NCBI GenBank assembly: GCA_013359265.1
Contig: JABWCD010000010.1
Span: 62,001 to 126,000, forward strand
Length of the DNA stretch: 64,000 nucleotides
Origin: Candidatus Hydrogenedentota bacterium
GTDB taxonomy: Bacteria; Hydrogenedentota; Hydrogenedentia; Hydrogenedentales; SLHB01
Reading direction: 5' to 3'
In this document: piece by piece, positions 15,151 to 22,627 of the stretch
Numbering within the stretch: the first letter of the stretch is position 1
Layout of the letters: the number at the start of each line of letters is the position of its first letter
The notes under the pieces: generated by a model
What the model was told of the DNA's origin: nothing
Seen by the model: the letters and a program-made list of their open reading frames with translations, nothing else
The model's database searches: none
Translations under genes and position numbers: made by a program

Positions 15151-16230
15151 TTACCCTGCCTGTCCCGTCATCTCGATGTACTGTTGCTGCTTGTGCATCA
15201 CGTAGCGCGCGACGGCTTCGCGGTTCTCGTCGTCGATCGAAACGTACGCCGCACGCACCAGGTACCGCCCCGCGGGCAGCGGGTTCACCGCGACGATGCG
15301 CACGTCCACTTCAAAACTCTGCGTCCGCTCAAGGGGCAGATCGACGGTGACGCGCAGCATCACCTGCGACGGCACGGGCTGCGGCACGACGACGGCGAGC
15401 CCGCCCGCGCTGATGTTTACAATCTTGCCGCGCAGCCGCGTGACGATCCGGCGCGGCGTGTCGGTCTCGCTGACCGCGCCGTCCACGGGACCGTCCATCA
15501 CACCAACGTTGGTCGATTGCTCGTGGCGCACGCGGTAGTGCTCGCGCGACTGAATCCGCTCGAGTTCGGCGGTATGCGCGAAGGTAAGTCCAACCGGCTC
15601 GGACTCGCGCCGCACGAATTTCGCGGTGAAGCTGTACCGGGCGTCGTCGTCGCGATACAGCCGAAATCGGACGTCACCGCCTTCCGAATAGCGCGGCGGC
15701 TCGACGTCCACCGCCATGCCCACCCCGAAGTACGCCTCGTTCACGCCCTGTACCAGCCCCCGCTTCCAACGCGGCGGCGATTCCGCGGCGTCGACAAACC
15801 ACACCTCCTGCGGACTGTAAAGTTGCCGCGTTGAAAAAATACGCTGGCCGATCGGCACCATATCGAGCGCGAGACGCGTGCGGATGTCGCGAAGCACCGT
15901 GCCAACGCGTTCGAACTCCGCCAAGTCGCCTTTGGCGCGGAGCGCGTCCATCTCCTCGTCCACGCATTCGTCGAAATACTGGTGCACCGTCGCGGCGCGG
16001 TGCGGTTCGCCGGGCGACCACCGGCGCAGCAGTTTGTGCAAAACGGATTGTTCTTCTGTGGTTAGCTCTTTTTCCTGGGCAATCTTGCTGACGGCATCCC
16101 ACATGCCGACGACGCGCGCGCGCTTGGCCCGCCATTGGCGTATCCATTCCACCACCACCGCAAGCGTGAGCAGAACGGCGCAGACAATGACCGTCCAGAA
16201 CAACACCCCGGTTAGCGAACCAGAACCCAT
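15151..16230 (-). CDS. Membrane-anchored PilZ-domain protein
   Basis: Probable c-di-GMP effector of 359 aa. The start at 16230 gives an N-terminal membrane helix (LFWTVIVCAVLLTLAVVVEW); AGGGGC precedes it. A ~110-residue cytosolic helical region follows, then a YcgR-N-like beta region (RLYRDDDARYSFTAKFVRR). The PilZ domain begins with REHYRVR (the RxxxR motif) and continues with VNISAGGLAV (the D/NxSxxG motif), the c-di-GMP-binding residues. It is the first gene of the operon with the membrane and pseudopilin-like proteins, suggesting c-di-GMP control of a pilus or secretion apparatus. Confidence 0.78.
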   Translation of the reverse strand: MGSGSLTGVLFWTVIVCAVLLTLAVVVEWIRQWRAKRARVVGMWDAVSKIAQEKELTTEEQSVLHKLLRRWSPGEPHRAATVHQYFDECVDEEMDALRAKGDLAEFERVGTVLRDIRTRLALDMVPIGQRIFSTRQLYSPQEVWFVDAAESPPRWKRGLVQGVNEAYFGVGMAVDVEPPRYSEGGDVRFRLYRDDDARYSFTAKFVRRESEPVGLTFAHTAELERIQSREHYRVRHEQSTNVGVMDGPVDGAVSETDTPRRIVTRLRGKIVNISAGGLAVVVPQPVPSQVMLRVTVDLPLERTQSFEVDVRIVAVNPLPAGRYLVRAAYVSIDDENREAVARYVMHKQQQYIEMTGQAG

Positions 16231-16330
16231 GCTTGCCCCTGATCTCGATGCGTACAGAGCCCCATATGATAGGGACACCGCGCGGGTGTTGCAAAAACGC
16301 ACCGCGTGCGCGCATCTGTGTGACCGTCCC

Positions 16331-17545
16331 CTACGGTTGGTCGCCTTCCATCACCCACGCCTCGTTAAAGCGGACGTGCTTAATCGTGCGCAGATTGTAG
16401 CTGTACGTCGCGTGAATGCTCCCATCTTCCCCCTGCACGACCGACGGATAGTCGAACCGCCCGCCCTTCGTCTGTTCGAGATGACGCGTCCACTTCCACG
16501 TCGTGCCGCGGTCATCCGACAACGACACGGCCAGGCTGTCGCGTTCCTTTTCCTGATCGTTATAGATCAGCAGAAGTTTCCCGCTGGCCAGCACAATCGC
16601 TTCGATTCCTGCATTCGGATGCGGCCTGTCGGTGCGCGACACCTGTCCCCACGTCATGCCGCCGTCGGTCGAGTCGCTCCGTTTGATACGGCCGCTGTCA
16701 TTGCGAAAGAACGCCGTCATCGTACCGTCGGGGTATTGCGCGATCGTCGGTTGTTCCATGAAAAGGTCGGGCACCGGCTTCGAGTACGTCCACGTCTCGC
16801 CGACATCGTTCGTGAACGCCATGCACACGACCCCAGTGTTCTCGTTCGCCAACGGCAGGACCAAGGTTCCATCAAGGCGAATTACAGGGTGCGCGCGCGG
16901 AAACCATCCGAGTCGTGCCGCCAGGGGCCGCGCCTGCTGCGCCTCCACGAATGCGCGCGCCTCCGCAATTTTGTCGTCCGGCCAGCCTTCGTCCTTGCGC
17001 GCTTTCAACGCCGCCTCGATCACGTTCTCCGGCCCTTCGGTCTGCGGCACGAGGATATTTGACTTGTCCCACGTCGGACGCCCGGGATGATCGTAGCGCG
17101 ACGCGACGCGGTAATGGACCAGGCCGCTCCCCCAGGTCCAGTCCGGCACACCGAGCAACGTCGGATAGAACAGCCACAGCCGCGAATGGCTGTCGATGAC
17201 CATGCACGGATTATTGTCCGACACGCCAAACGTATCGGCCATGACGAATGGCTGCTCCCATTCCTGCGCGCCGCGCTGCATCCGGCTGCCGCCGATGCGC
17301 ACGTCGGCGGACTTGTCTTTGTCCTTCTTAAAGTATGGGTCGGGCAACTCGCGCCCGTTCTCGTACCACACGGCGCGCAAATCGCCGTTTGGGCATTCGA
17401 CAATGCACGACGCGTGGACGTGCCCGTGCGGCTCGATCGCTTGCTCCGGATCGAATACAAACCGCGCCTCGAACTCGGGCCCTACCGCAAGGGCGGCGTG
17501 CGCGGCGAGCGCGACGGCAAACAGAATCGGCATTGATCGGAACAT
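16331..17545 (-). CDS. Secreted sialidase/BNR-repeat family protein
   Basis: A 404-aa exported protein with a cleavable signal (FRSMPILFAVALAAHAALAV). It contains Asp-box (BNR) motifs of six-bladed sialidase propellers: FTNDVGETW, SDSTDGGMTW and LSDDRGTTW. Catalytic sialidase residues cannot be assigned with certainty, and many such proteins in this type of bacterium act on other glycans or serve as exo-alpha-sialidase-like binding propellers. It is transcribed alone, downstream of the TauE exporter gene with a 47-bp gap. Confidence 0.78.
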   Translation of the reverse strand: MFRSMPILFAVALAAHAALAVGPEFEARFVFDPEQAIEPHGHVHASCIVECPNGDLRAVWYENGRELPDPYFKKDKDKSADVRIGGSRMQRGAQEWEQPFVMADTFGVSDNNPCMVIDSHSRLWLFYPTLLGVPDWTWGSGLVHYRVASRYDHPGRPTWDKSNILVPQTEGPENVIEAALKARKDEGWPDDKIAEARAFVEAQQARPLAARLGWFPRAHPVIRLDGTLVLPLANENTGVVCMAFTNDVGETWTYSKPVPDLFMEQPTIAQYPDGTMTAFFRNDSGRIKRSDSTDGGMTWGQVSRTDRPHPNAGIEAIVLASGKLLLIYNDQEKERDSLAVSLSDDRGTTWKWTRHLEQTKGGRFDYPSVVQGEDGSIHATYSYNLRTIKHVRFNEAWVMEGDQP

Positions 17546-17592
17546 GGTGTTGTCCCCCTCCTGTGATTGTGCCCCGCACCCGTCGGCGTGAC

Positions 17593-18342
17593 CTATGCGA
17601 ACGCGCGTACCAGCAGGACGATGCCCAGCGCGACGAGCAGTCCCAATACGACATTCCGAAATTGGTCGTGGTCGAGCCGGCGATCAATACGGTAACCGAT
17701 GTACGCGCCGAGTGCGAGTCCCGGAAACGCAAACAGCGCGTACCACCCGACGTCGCGCGTGAACAGGCCAGCCGCGCCTTGCCACAACACGGACGCGGCG
17801 CCACTGATAAGAAACAGACTCTGAAGCACCGACTTAAACTCGGCCCGCGGCCAACGGCGGAGGCGCCCGTAGATGATGGCAGGCGGGCCGTTCGTCGCGT
17901 ACGCCGCGCCAAGAATTCCCGACAGCAGCCCGGCGATCGACGCGCCGATATAAGTCGGATCTCTTCGGACCGACGCAGGCTCCCAATTCGCGCCAAGCAG
18001 CACACCGCGCAGTTCGAATGCCGCGTACAGGAGGAGCACTCCGCCCAGCACCCCCAACACGACGTTCTCGGAAAAATGCACGAGCGCATACGTGCCGATC
18101 GGTATTCCCGCGAGCGAGAACAGAATGATCGGAATCGAATCGCGCCAGGGCCACCGTTCGCGGTGCTGATACCAAATCCATGCGGATAAAAACAGGCCGA
18201 CGGAGTTTTGGAGTGGTGTAGCGGTAACCGGCGCAATCGCAAGCGTCAGGATCGGCATCGCGATAAGCGCCGAACCGAACCCCGCGGTCGCGTGAACAAT
18301 GCCGCCCAAAGCAAATGCGAGAACGACAATTAGTTCATGCAC
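17593..18342 (-). CDS. Sulfite exporter TauE/SafE family permease
   Basis: Inner-membrane anion permease of the TauE/SafE (TSUP) family, which exports sulfite or sulfoacetate or moves related organosulfur compounds. The 249 aa contain about eight hydrophobic segments with the two family repeats: ALGGIVHATAGFGSALIAMPIL at the start and AGLLSGILGAAYATNGPPAIIYG in the middle. No sulfur-metabolism gene is adjacent, so the substrate is open. Confidence 0.85.
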   Translation of the reverse strand: MHELIVVLAFALGGIVHATAGFGSALIAMPILTLAIAPVTATPLQNSVGLFLSAWIWYQHRERWPWRDSIPIILFSLAGIPIGTYALVHFSENVVLGVLGGVLLLYAAFELRGVLLGANWEPASVRRDPTYIGASIAGLLSGILGAAYATNGPPAIIYGRLRRWPRAEFKSVLQSLFLISGAASVLWQGAAGLFTRDVGWYALFAFPGLALGAYIGYRIDRRLDHDQFRNVVLGLLVALGIVLLVRAFA

Positions 18343-18452
18343 AACGACTACTCATCTGAAGCAAGAACCGATCTGAGTCATGCTAAACCGTCCATTACAT
18401 CGATCCTGCCGAAGACATCCAAGAATTTTGCACCTCACCCTTGATCTCTTTG

Positions 18453-19005
18453 GCTTTAGTGCGCTTGTTCTCCGAAATTCTGAAATTTCAAATCTCAAAT
18501 TGATTGATTAAGCTCTTTGGTTGCGGCTACACCGCGTGCGCGTGCTCCTGCTCGTCATCGTACTCGATCTCCTCGAGAATCGAGTGCGCGTACTGCTTCC
18601 ATTGCCCTCCGAAGCAGCAGGGCTGCGGAGGACCAGTAACGACTCGCGAACGGGATCACGAAACGGTCGGTGTGCTCACACTTGAATAGCTTTAGTGCGA
18701 TTGTTCTCCGAAATTCTGAGATTTCAAATCTCAAATTGATAGTTAGAGCCCTTCGGTTGCGGCTGCACCGCGTGCGCGTGCCCCTGCTCGTCATCGTACT
18801 CGATCTCCTCGAGAATCGAGTGCGCGTACTGCCTCCGTTGCCCTCCGAAGCAGCAGGGCTGCGAAGGACCGGTAACGACTCGCGAGCGGGAGCACGAAAC
18901 AGTCGGTGTGCTCCGACTTGAATGGCTTTAGTGCGTTTGTTCTCTGAAATTCTGAAATTTCAAATCTCAAATTGATTGATAGATCCCTTCGGTTGCGGCT
19001 ATGCC
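18453..19005. repeat. 236-bp tandem repeat, about 2.3 copies
   Basis: Units start at 18453, 18689 and 18925, each beginning GCTTTAGTGCG and spaced by exactly 236 bp. The first two copies are roughly 90% identical by eye, and the third breaks off near 19005. Each unit contains TCAAATCTCAAATTGAT and an inverted repeat around CTCGATCTCCTCGAGAATCGAG. The rest of the 726-bp gap (18343-19068) shows no gene. Apparent reverse-strand frames with the peptide NLRFEISEF are repeat artefacts. Confidence 0.85.
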
Positions 19006-19068
19006 GCGTCGCGTCCATGTCGTCCATAGCGTCCATATCGCATCGAGCATTGCCGGCCCGCCCCGCGA

Positions 19069-20016
19069 TCACCGCACACCCAAGGCGTACTCGCGCGCGT
19101 GTACAAGCCGCGTCAGCAGTGTATTCGCGGGACAGGGAATGTCGTGCTGCGCGCCAAACCGGCTGATGGCGCCGTTCAGCGAATCGATTTCCGTGCGGCG
19201 CCGGTGAATAAAATCCGCGCGCATGCTCGCGTAGTGCGCGGCGGTGGGGGGGATGAGGTCCTCGAACAGATGGCGCACGTACTTCTCGGGCGTGTCCGGT
19301 TCGAGCGGCACGTTCATTGCCCTCGCGACGGCGTAGAGTTCGTGCACAATCTCGCGCATGGTCTGGCGCGTATGCTCCGTATCCAGCAGGCCGCCATAGG
19401 GCACGTCGAGCAGCGCCGACATCGGGTTCAGCGCGCAGTTGTACGCCACCTTGTTCCACAGCACCGTCCGTATCTTATCGGTGTACACAGTGGGCAGTCC
19501 CGTCGCGTTCATCGCCTCGGCGACCGCGCGCACGCGATCGGTTGACGTTACCGGATGATACGTGCCTAGAGCCGTCGGGTTCGCGATGACGGTCACGTCC
19601 ACCCATCCGGGTTCGCGTACCACCACGCCATAGATCGCCCTCGCGCCAATCGTCCGCTCCCAACCGATGCGTTCCGCGATCACTTCCGCGTTGCCCAGTC
19701 CATTCTGGTACGAGCAGACCAGCGTGTCGCCTCCCACGAGCGGGGCTATGGCGTCCGCCGCCCGCGGCGTGTCGTATGCTTTCACACTCACAAGAATCAG
19801 GTCGTGCGCGCCGCGCTCGATCCCCGCCACGGACGTACGCGCATCGAGTTGGGTCGTGTGGTGCTCGCCCCAGATTCCCGTGATGCGCAGACCGCGGTTC
19901 GCGACGGCGTTCATGTGATCGGCCCGGCCAATCAGCGTCACGCGGTGGCCGTGTTCCGCCATGAACCCGCCCACAACGCTCCCAATCGCCCCTGCGCCCA
20001 TAATTAGAATGTTCAT
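19069..20016 (-). CDS. panE: 2-dehydropantoate 2-reductase (ketopantoate reductase)
   Basis: NADPH-dependent reduction of 2-dehydropantoate to pantoate in coenzyme A synthesis, or a related ApbA/PanE-family reduction. The 315 aa begin with the Rossmann motif ILIMGAGAIGSVVGG. They contain VKAYDTPRA and the CSYQNGLGNAEVI segment, a helical C-terminal domain with WNKVAYNCALNPMSALLDVPYG (catalytic lysine region), and PTAAHYASMRADFIHRRRTEIDSLNG. The family includes paralogues with other substrates and no other pantothenate gene is near, so the exact substrate is an inference. Confidence 0.85.
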   Translation of the reverse strand: MNILIMGAGAIGSVVGGFMAEHGHRVTLIGRADHMNAVANRGLRITGIWGEHHTTQLDARTSVAGIERGAHDLILVSVKAYDTPRAADAIAPLVGGDTLVCSYQNGLGNAEVIAERIGWERTIGARAIYGVVVREPGWVDVTVIANPTALGTYHPVTSTDRVRAVAEAMNATGLPTVYTDKIRTVLWNKVAYNCALNPMSALLDVPYGGLLDTEHTRQTMREIVHELYAVARAMNVPLEPDTPEKYVRHLFEDLIPPTAAHYASMRADFIHRRRTEIDSLNGAISRFGAQHDIPCPANTLLTRLVHAREYALGVR

Positions 20017-20077
20017 TGGCGGTGATTGCTCATGATGAAAGACCCCGGCACAAGTATATTCAATTGCAGCAATATGC

Positions 20078-20117
20078 CCAAAAATAGGAGGCGCCCTGAA
20101 CAGTGTTCCGGGCGCCT
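20078..20117 (-). terminator. Rho-independent terminator after the SUMF1-like genes
   Basis: On the minus strand, GGCGCCC pairs with GGGCGCC across a ~13-base loop (20089-20117) and is followed by TATTTTT. It lies 25 bp after the stop of the last SUMF1-like gene and just upstream of the ketopantoate reductase gene, so it should separate the two. Confidence 0.75.
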
Positions 20118-20141
20118 ATCTACCAATGCAGCGATTCTGCA

Positions 20142-21335
20142 CTATTTCGGCACTTGCTCCTGCTGCGGGATGTCCACCGTTTCTTCGCTCGGTACGGGGT
20201 CGCTTGGCGTCGGAGTCTTCCTGCTTGTCAGCTCTGGTGCCGCAGAGAGTTCTTCGCACAGGAGGCGGAAGCAACCTCCGTAGTCCCACGGCCCACCCAT
20301 CATGGGTGGACCGGCAAATCTGATCCAACCGTTAGCCACAATATATGGGCCACCCGTGACCGCGTACATTCCTCCGCGATGGGCTGGTGATTCTGAAGCG
20401 CCAGATACCGCACTACTCCACTCGTCAGCGGGTGGATGCCAATTCCCCTTCACATATTCATCCCAGATGCTCTTGTTCGCCGTGATGCTTTCCACAGTGT
20501 ATTGGTGTAACGCATTCTGGCATATTTCGGTGCTGCCACCAATCATGTCGTGAACGCCCTCAGGCGTTGCACCTTTCGGAAACCTCCCAACATATGTGCC
20601 AATCGGGGCTCCATGATCCCAAGAGTCTTCCCAGTACACATCCATCAAAAAAACTCTTCCCATGGGGCTTTCGTTGCCCCACGGATAAATGCGCCCTTCG
20701 CTGCCGCGTGCTGCGTACTCCCATTCAACCTCCGTCGGGAGGCGGTACTTACGGCCGTCACGTTCTGAGCGCCATCTGCAATATGCTTGTGCGCCCTCAT
20801 AACTCACAGGCCCTACCTCTGACCACTCATATCCCGCTTTGGGATTGTAGCTGCCCCCGTTGGATCGTGCCACCGGGCAAGTGTTACCGAATTTAATAAA
20901 CGTCACTGTGCTTTGGCCTTTTCGCCGCGCATCGTTCAGGAACTCACAATACTCCATTGCTGTTATCGCGTATTTACCGAGCAGAAAATCTTCGACAGTC
21001 TCCTTATGTTGTGGCAATGCAAGTCTGCGCCTCTGTTTTGTGAAGCCTTTCCACAGTTTCGCTGACTCTGGAGGAGCGCCCATTGTAAAAGTGCCACCCT
21101 TTATTAACACGAAGCTGCCTATGTCCGTCGGAATGGGAACGTCGGGAAGCGGAAGGTAAGGGCCTACATATTCGAACTCGTGCTCGGGATAGTTCTCCCA
21201 TTTGACGGAATCAATGGGATCTTCGGGAGGGACTGGATCCCAGAAGCACGATTCTGCTGCGAGGATGAAAAGCACCAACGCGACGAAGCGCCCACTACAT
21301 CGAAGATTCCTGCCGGATAGCAACGCCAACGACAT
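20142..21335 (-). CDS. SUMF1/FGE-sulfatase-domain lipoprotein, copy 1
   Basis: A 397-aa formylglycine-generating-enzyme-like (SUMF1) protein. The N-terminal signal ends in ILAAESC, a loose lipobox, so it may be a lipoprotein. The core shows family landmarks: FVLIKGGTFTMGAPPE, RLPTEVEWEYAARG, YPWGNE, PEGVHDMIGGSTEIC, and a C-terminal GGCFRLLCEE. The cysteine pair that performs catalysis in true FGE (RGGSxxC...C) is absent at RGGMYAVTGG, so it is probably a non-catalytic member. A GAGGG site precedes the ATG. It is a tandem copy of the next gene upstream, the same length, and ends in the same decapeptide DIPQQEQVPK. Confidence 0.8.
   Translation of the reverse strand: MSLALLSGRNLRCSGRFVALVLFILAAESCFWDPVPPEDPIDSVKWENYPEHEFEYVGPYLPLPDVPIPTDIGSFVLIKGGTFTMGAPPESAKLWKGFTKQRRRLALPQHKETVEDFLLGKYAITAMEYCEFLNDARRKGQSTVTFIKFGNTCPVARSNGGSYNPKAGYEWSEVGPVSYEGAQAYCRWRSERDGRKYRLPTEVEWEYAARGSEGRIYPWGNESPMGRVFLMDVYWEDSWDHGAPIGTYVGRFPKGATPEGVHDMIGGSTEICQNALHQYTVESITANKSIWDEYVKGNWHPPADEWSSAVSGASESPAHRGGMYAVTGGPYIVANGWIRFAGPPMMGGPWDYGGCFRLLCEELSAAPELTSRKTPTPSDPVPSEETVDIPQQEQVPK
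20146..20176 (-). repeat. 31-bp gene-end repeat, copy 1
   Basis: This sequence encodes the last ten residues DIPQQEQVPK and the start of the stop codon of SUMF1-like copy 1. The identical 31 bp recur at 21389-21419 and 22632-22662, exactly 1243 bp apart each time. DNA-level identity, including synonymous positions, in an otherwise diverged pair of genes stands out. Confidence 0.85.
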
Positions 21336-21366
21336 TCGTAACCCTCGACCGGTGCGACACAGCTTA

Positions 21367-21372
21367 ATTATA
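21367..21372 (-). promoter_or_regulatory. TATAAT box upstream of SUMF1-like copy 1
   Basis: A perfect TATAAT on the minus strand 31 bp before the start codon. The equivalent box exists at the same offset in front of copy 2. No good -35 hexamer is visible 17 bp upstream, where the conserved 31-bp gene-end sequence lies. Confidence 0.4.
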
Positions 21373-21384
21373 CGGCAGACGTAC

Positions 21385-22578
21385 CTACTTCGGCACTTGC
21401 TCCTGCTGCGGGATGTCCATTGATACTTCGCGCGGTACTGCGTCGCTTGGCATCGCAGTCTTTCTGCTCGTCAACTCTGGCGCCGCGGACACATCTTCGC
21501 ATAACAGGCGGAAGGCTCCTCCCTCGTAAACCCACTGCCCGCCAATCATCGGTGGACCCGGTGACCTTGACCAAGCGTTCGCGACGATATACGGTCCCCT
21601 GGTAACTAAATACCCTCCGCCACGCATGGCCGGACCCGAGGTCCCTCCAAATCGCCTGTGTTGGTGCGAAGCGGGTTGCCAGGTTCCGCTCACGTACTTC
21701 GCCCAACGTTCAGCGTCGGCCGTAATGCTTTCAGTAGTGTACGGGTGGAACGCGTTCTGGCACATTTCCCAGCGCTCGCAAATCATATCATGCACGCCGT
21801 CGGGCGTTGCCCCTTTTGGAAATCTTCCAACGTACGTCGCAGTAAGGGCGCCCTCCTCCCAAGAATTCCGGTACACATCCGCCAGAAACGCCCTGCCGAG
21901 AGGATTCTCATTACCCCACGGGTAAAGTCGGCCTTCACTTCCCCGCGCTACATACTCCCATTCAACCTCGGTCGGCAGCCGGTATGTCCTGCCATCGCGG
22001 CCGGAAACCCATCTGCAATATGCTTGCGCACCTTCGTAACTCACCGGGCCAACCTCCGACCACTCATATCCAGGTTTGGGTTTATAGTCTCCACCGTTAG
22101 AGCGAGCTATCGAACATATCTCACCAAACTGTAGAAATGTCACCGTGCTTTGGCCAGCCCGTCTTTGTTCGTTTAGAAACTCACAATACTCGGTCGCGGT
22201 GACAAGATATTTGCCAATTAGAAAGTCCCCGATGGTCTCCGCATGTTGTGGCTGCGCCAACGTCCGGCGCAAACTAGCATCACCTTTCCATACTTTTTTT
22301 GACTCGGGGGGCGCACCCATCGTGAATGTGCCGCCTTTGATTAGCACAAAGCTACCAATGTCTGTCGGGATGGGGACATCGGGAAGTGGAAGGTAGGGCC
22401 CCGCATATTCGAACTCGTGTTCGGGATAGTTCTCCCACTTGACGGGATCAATCGGCGCTTCGGGAAGATTCGGTACCCAATTATCGATGCACGAGTGTAC
22501 GATTGTCGCGACAGCCACGCACACGGCGATGCGACCGAATCGCCTACACCTCTCACTGGCTAGAACGACCAACGACAT
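21385..22578 (-). CDS. SUMF1/FGE-sulfatase-domain lipoprotein, copy 2
   Basis: Paralogue of the downstream gene, also 397 aa, with the same order of motifs (FVLIKGGTFTMGAPPES, RLPTEVEWEYVARG, YPWGNENPLGR, GGAFRLLCED) and the same last ten residues. The start at 22578 is set by GGAGGG 7 bases upstream and a signal peptide (RIAVCVAVATIVHSC); a longer open frame upstream overlaps the acyl-CoA dehydrogenase and is not credible. The FGE catalytic cysteine pair is again missing (RGGGYLVTRG). Identity with copy 1 is high in the first 120 residues after the signal and lower in the C-terminal third, suggesting an old duplication with divergence. Confidence 0.8.
   Translation of the reverse strand: MSLVVLASERCRRFGRIAVCVAVATIVHSCIDNWVPNLPEAPIDPVKWENYPEHEFEYAGPYLPLPDVPIPTDIGSFVLIKGGTFTMGAPPESKKVWKGDASLRRTLAQPQHAETIGDFLIGKYLVTATEYCEFLNEQRRAGQSTVTFLQFGEICSIARSNGGDYKPKPGYEWSEVGPVSYEGAQAYCRWVSGRDGRTYRLPTEVEWEYVARGSEGRLYPWGNENPLGRAFLADVYRNSWEEGALTATYVGRFPKGATPDGVHDMICERWEMCQNAFHPYTTESITADAERWAKYVSGTWQPASHQHRRFGGTSGPAMRGGGYLVTRGPYIVANAWSRSPGPPMIGGQWVYEGGAFRLLCEDVSAAPELTSRKTAMPSDAVPREVSMDIPQQEQVPK
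21389..21419 (-). repeat. 31-bp gene-end repeat, copy 2
   Basis: Identical to 20146-20176 and 22632-22662; here it is the 3' end of SUMF1-like copy 2. Confidence 0.85.
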
Positions 22579-22609
22579 CCGAAACCCTCCACGGGTGCAA
22601 GAGGGCTTG

Positions 22610-22615
22610 ATTATA
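22610..22615 (-). promoter_or_regulatory. TATAAT box upstream of SUMF1-like copy 2
   Basis: Perfect TATAAT on the minus strand, 32 bp before the start codon and within the 49-bp spacer after the acyl-CoA dehydrogenase stop. Position and context match the box before copy 1, which argues for selection, though no -35 is evident. Confidence 0.4.
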
Positions 22616-22627
22616 CTTTTGACATAT

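Noticed and set aside
18555-19459. Minus-strand frames with peptide NLRFEISEF
   Set aside because: They are translations of the 236-bp tandem repeats and not conserved proteins.
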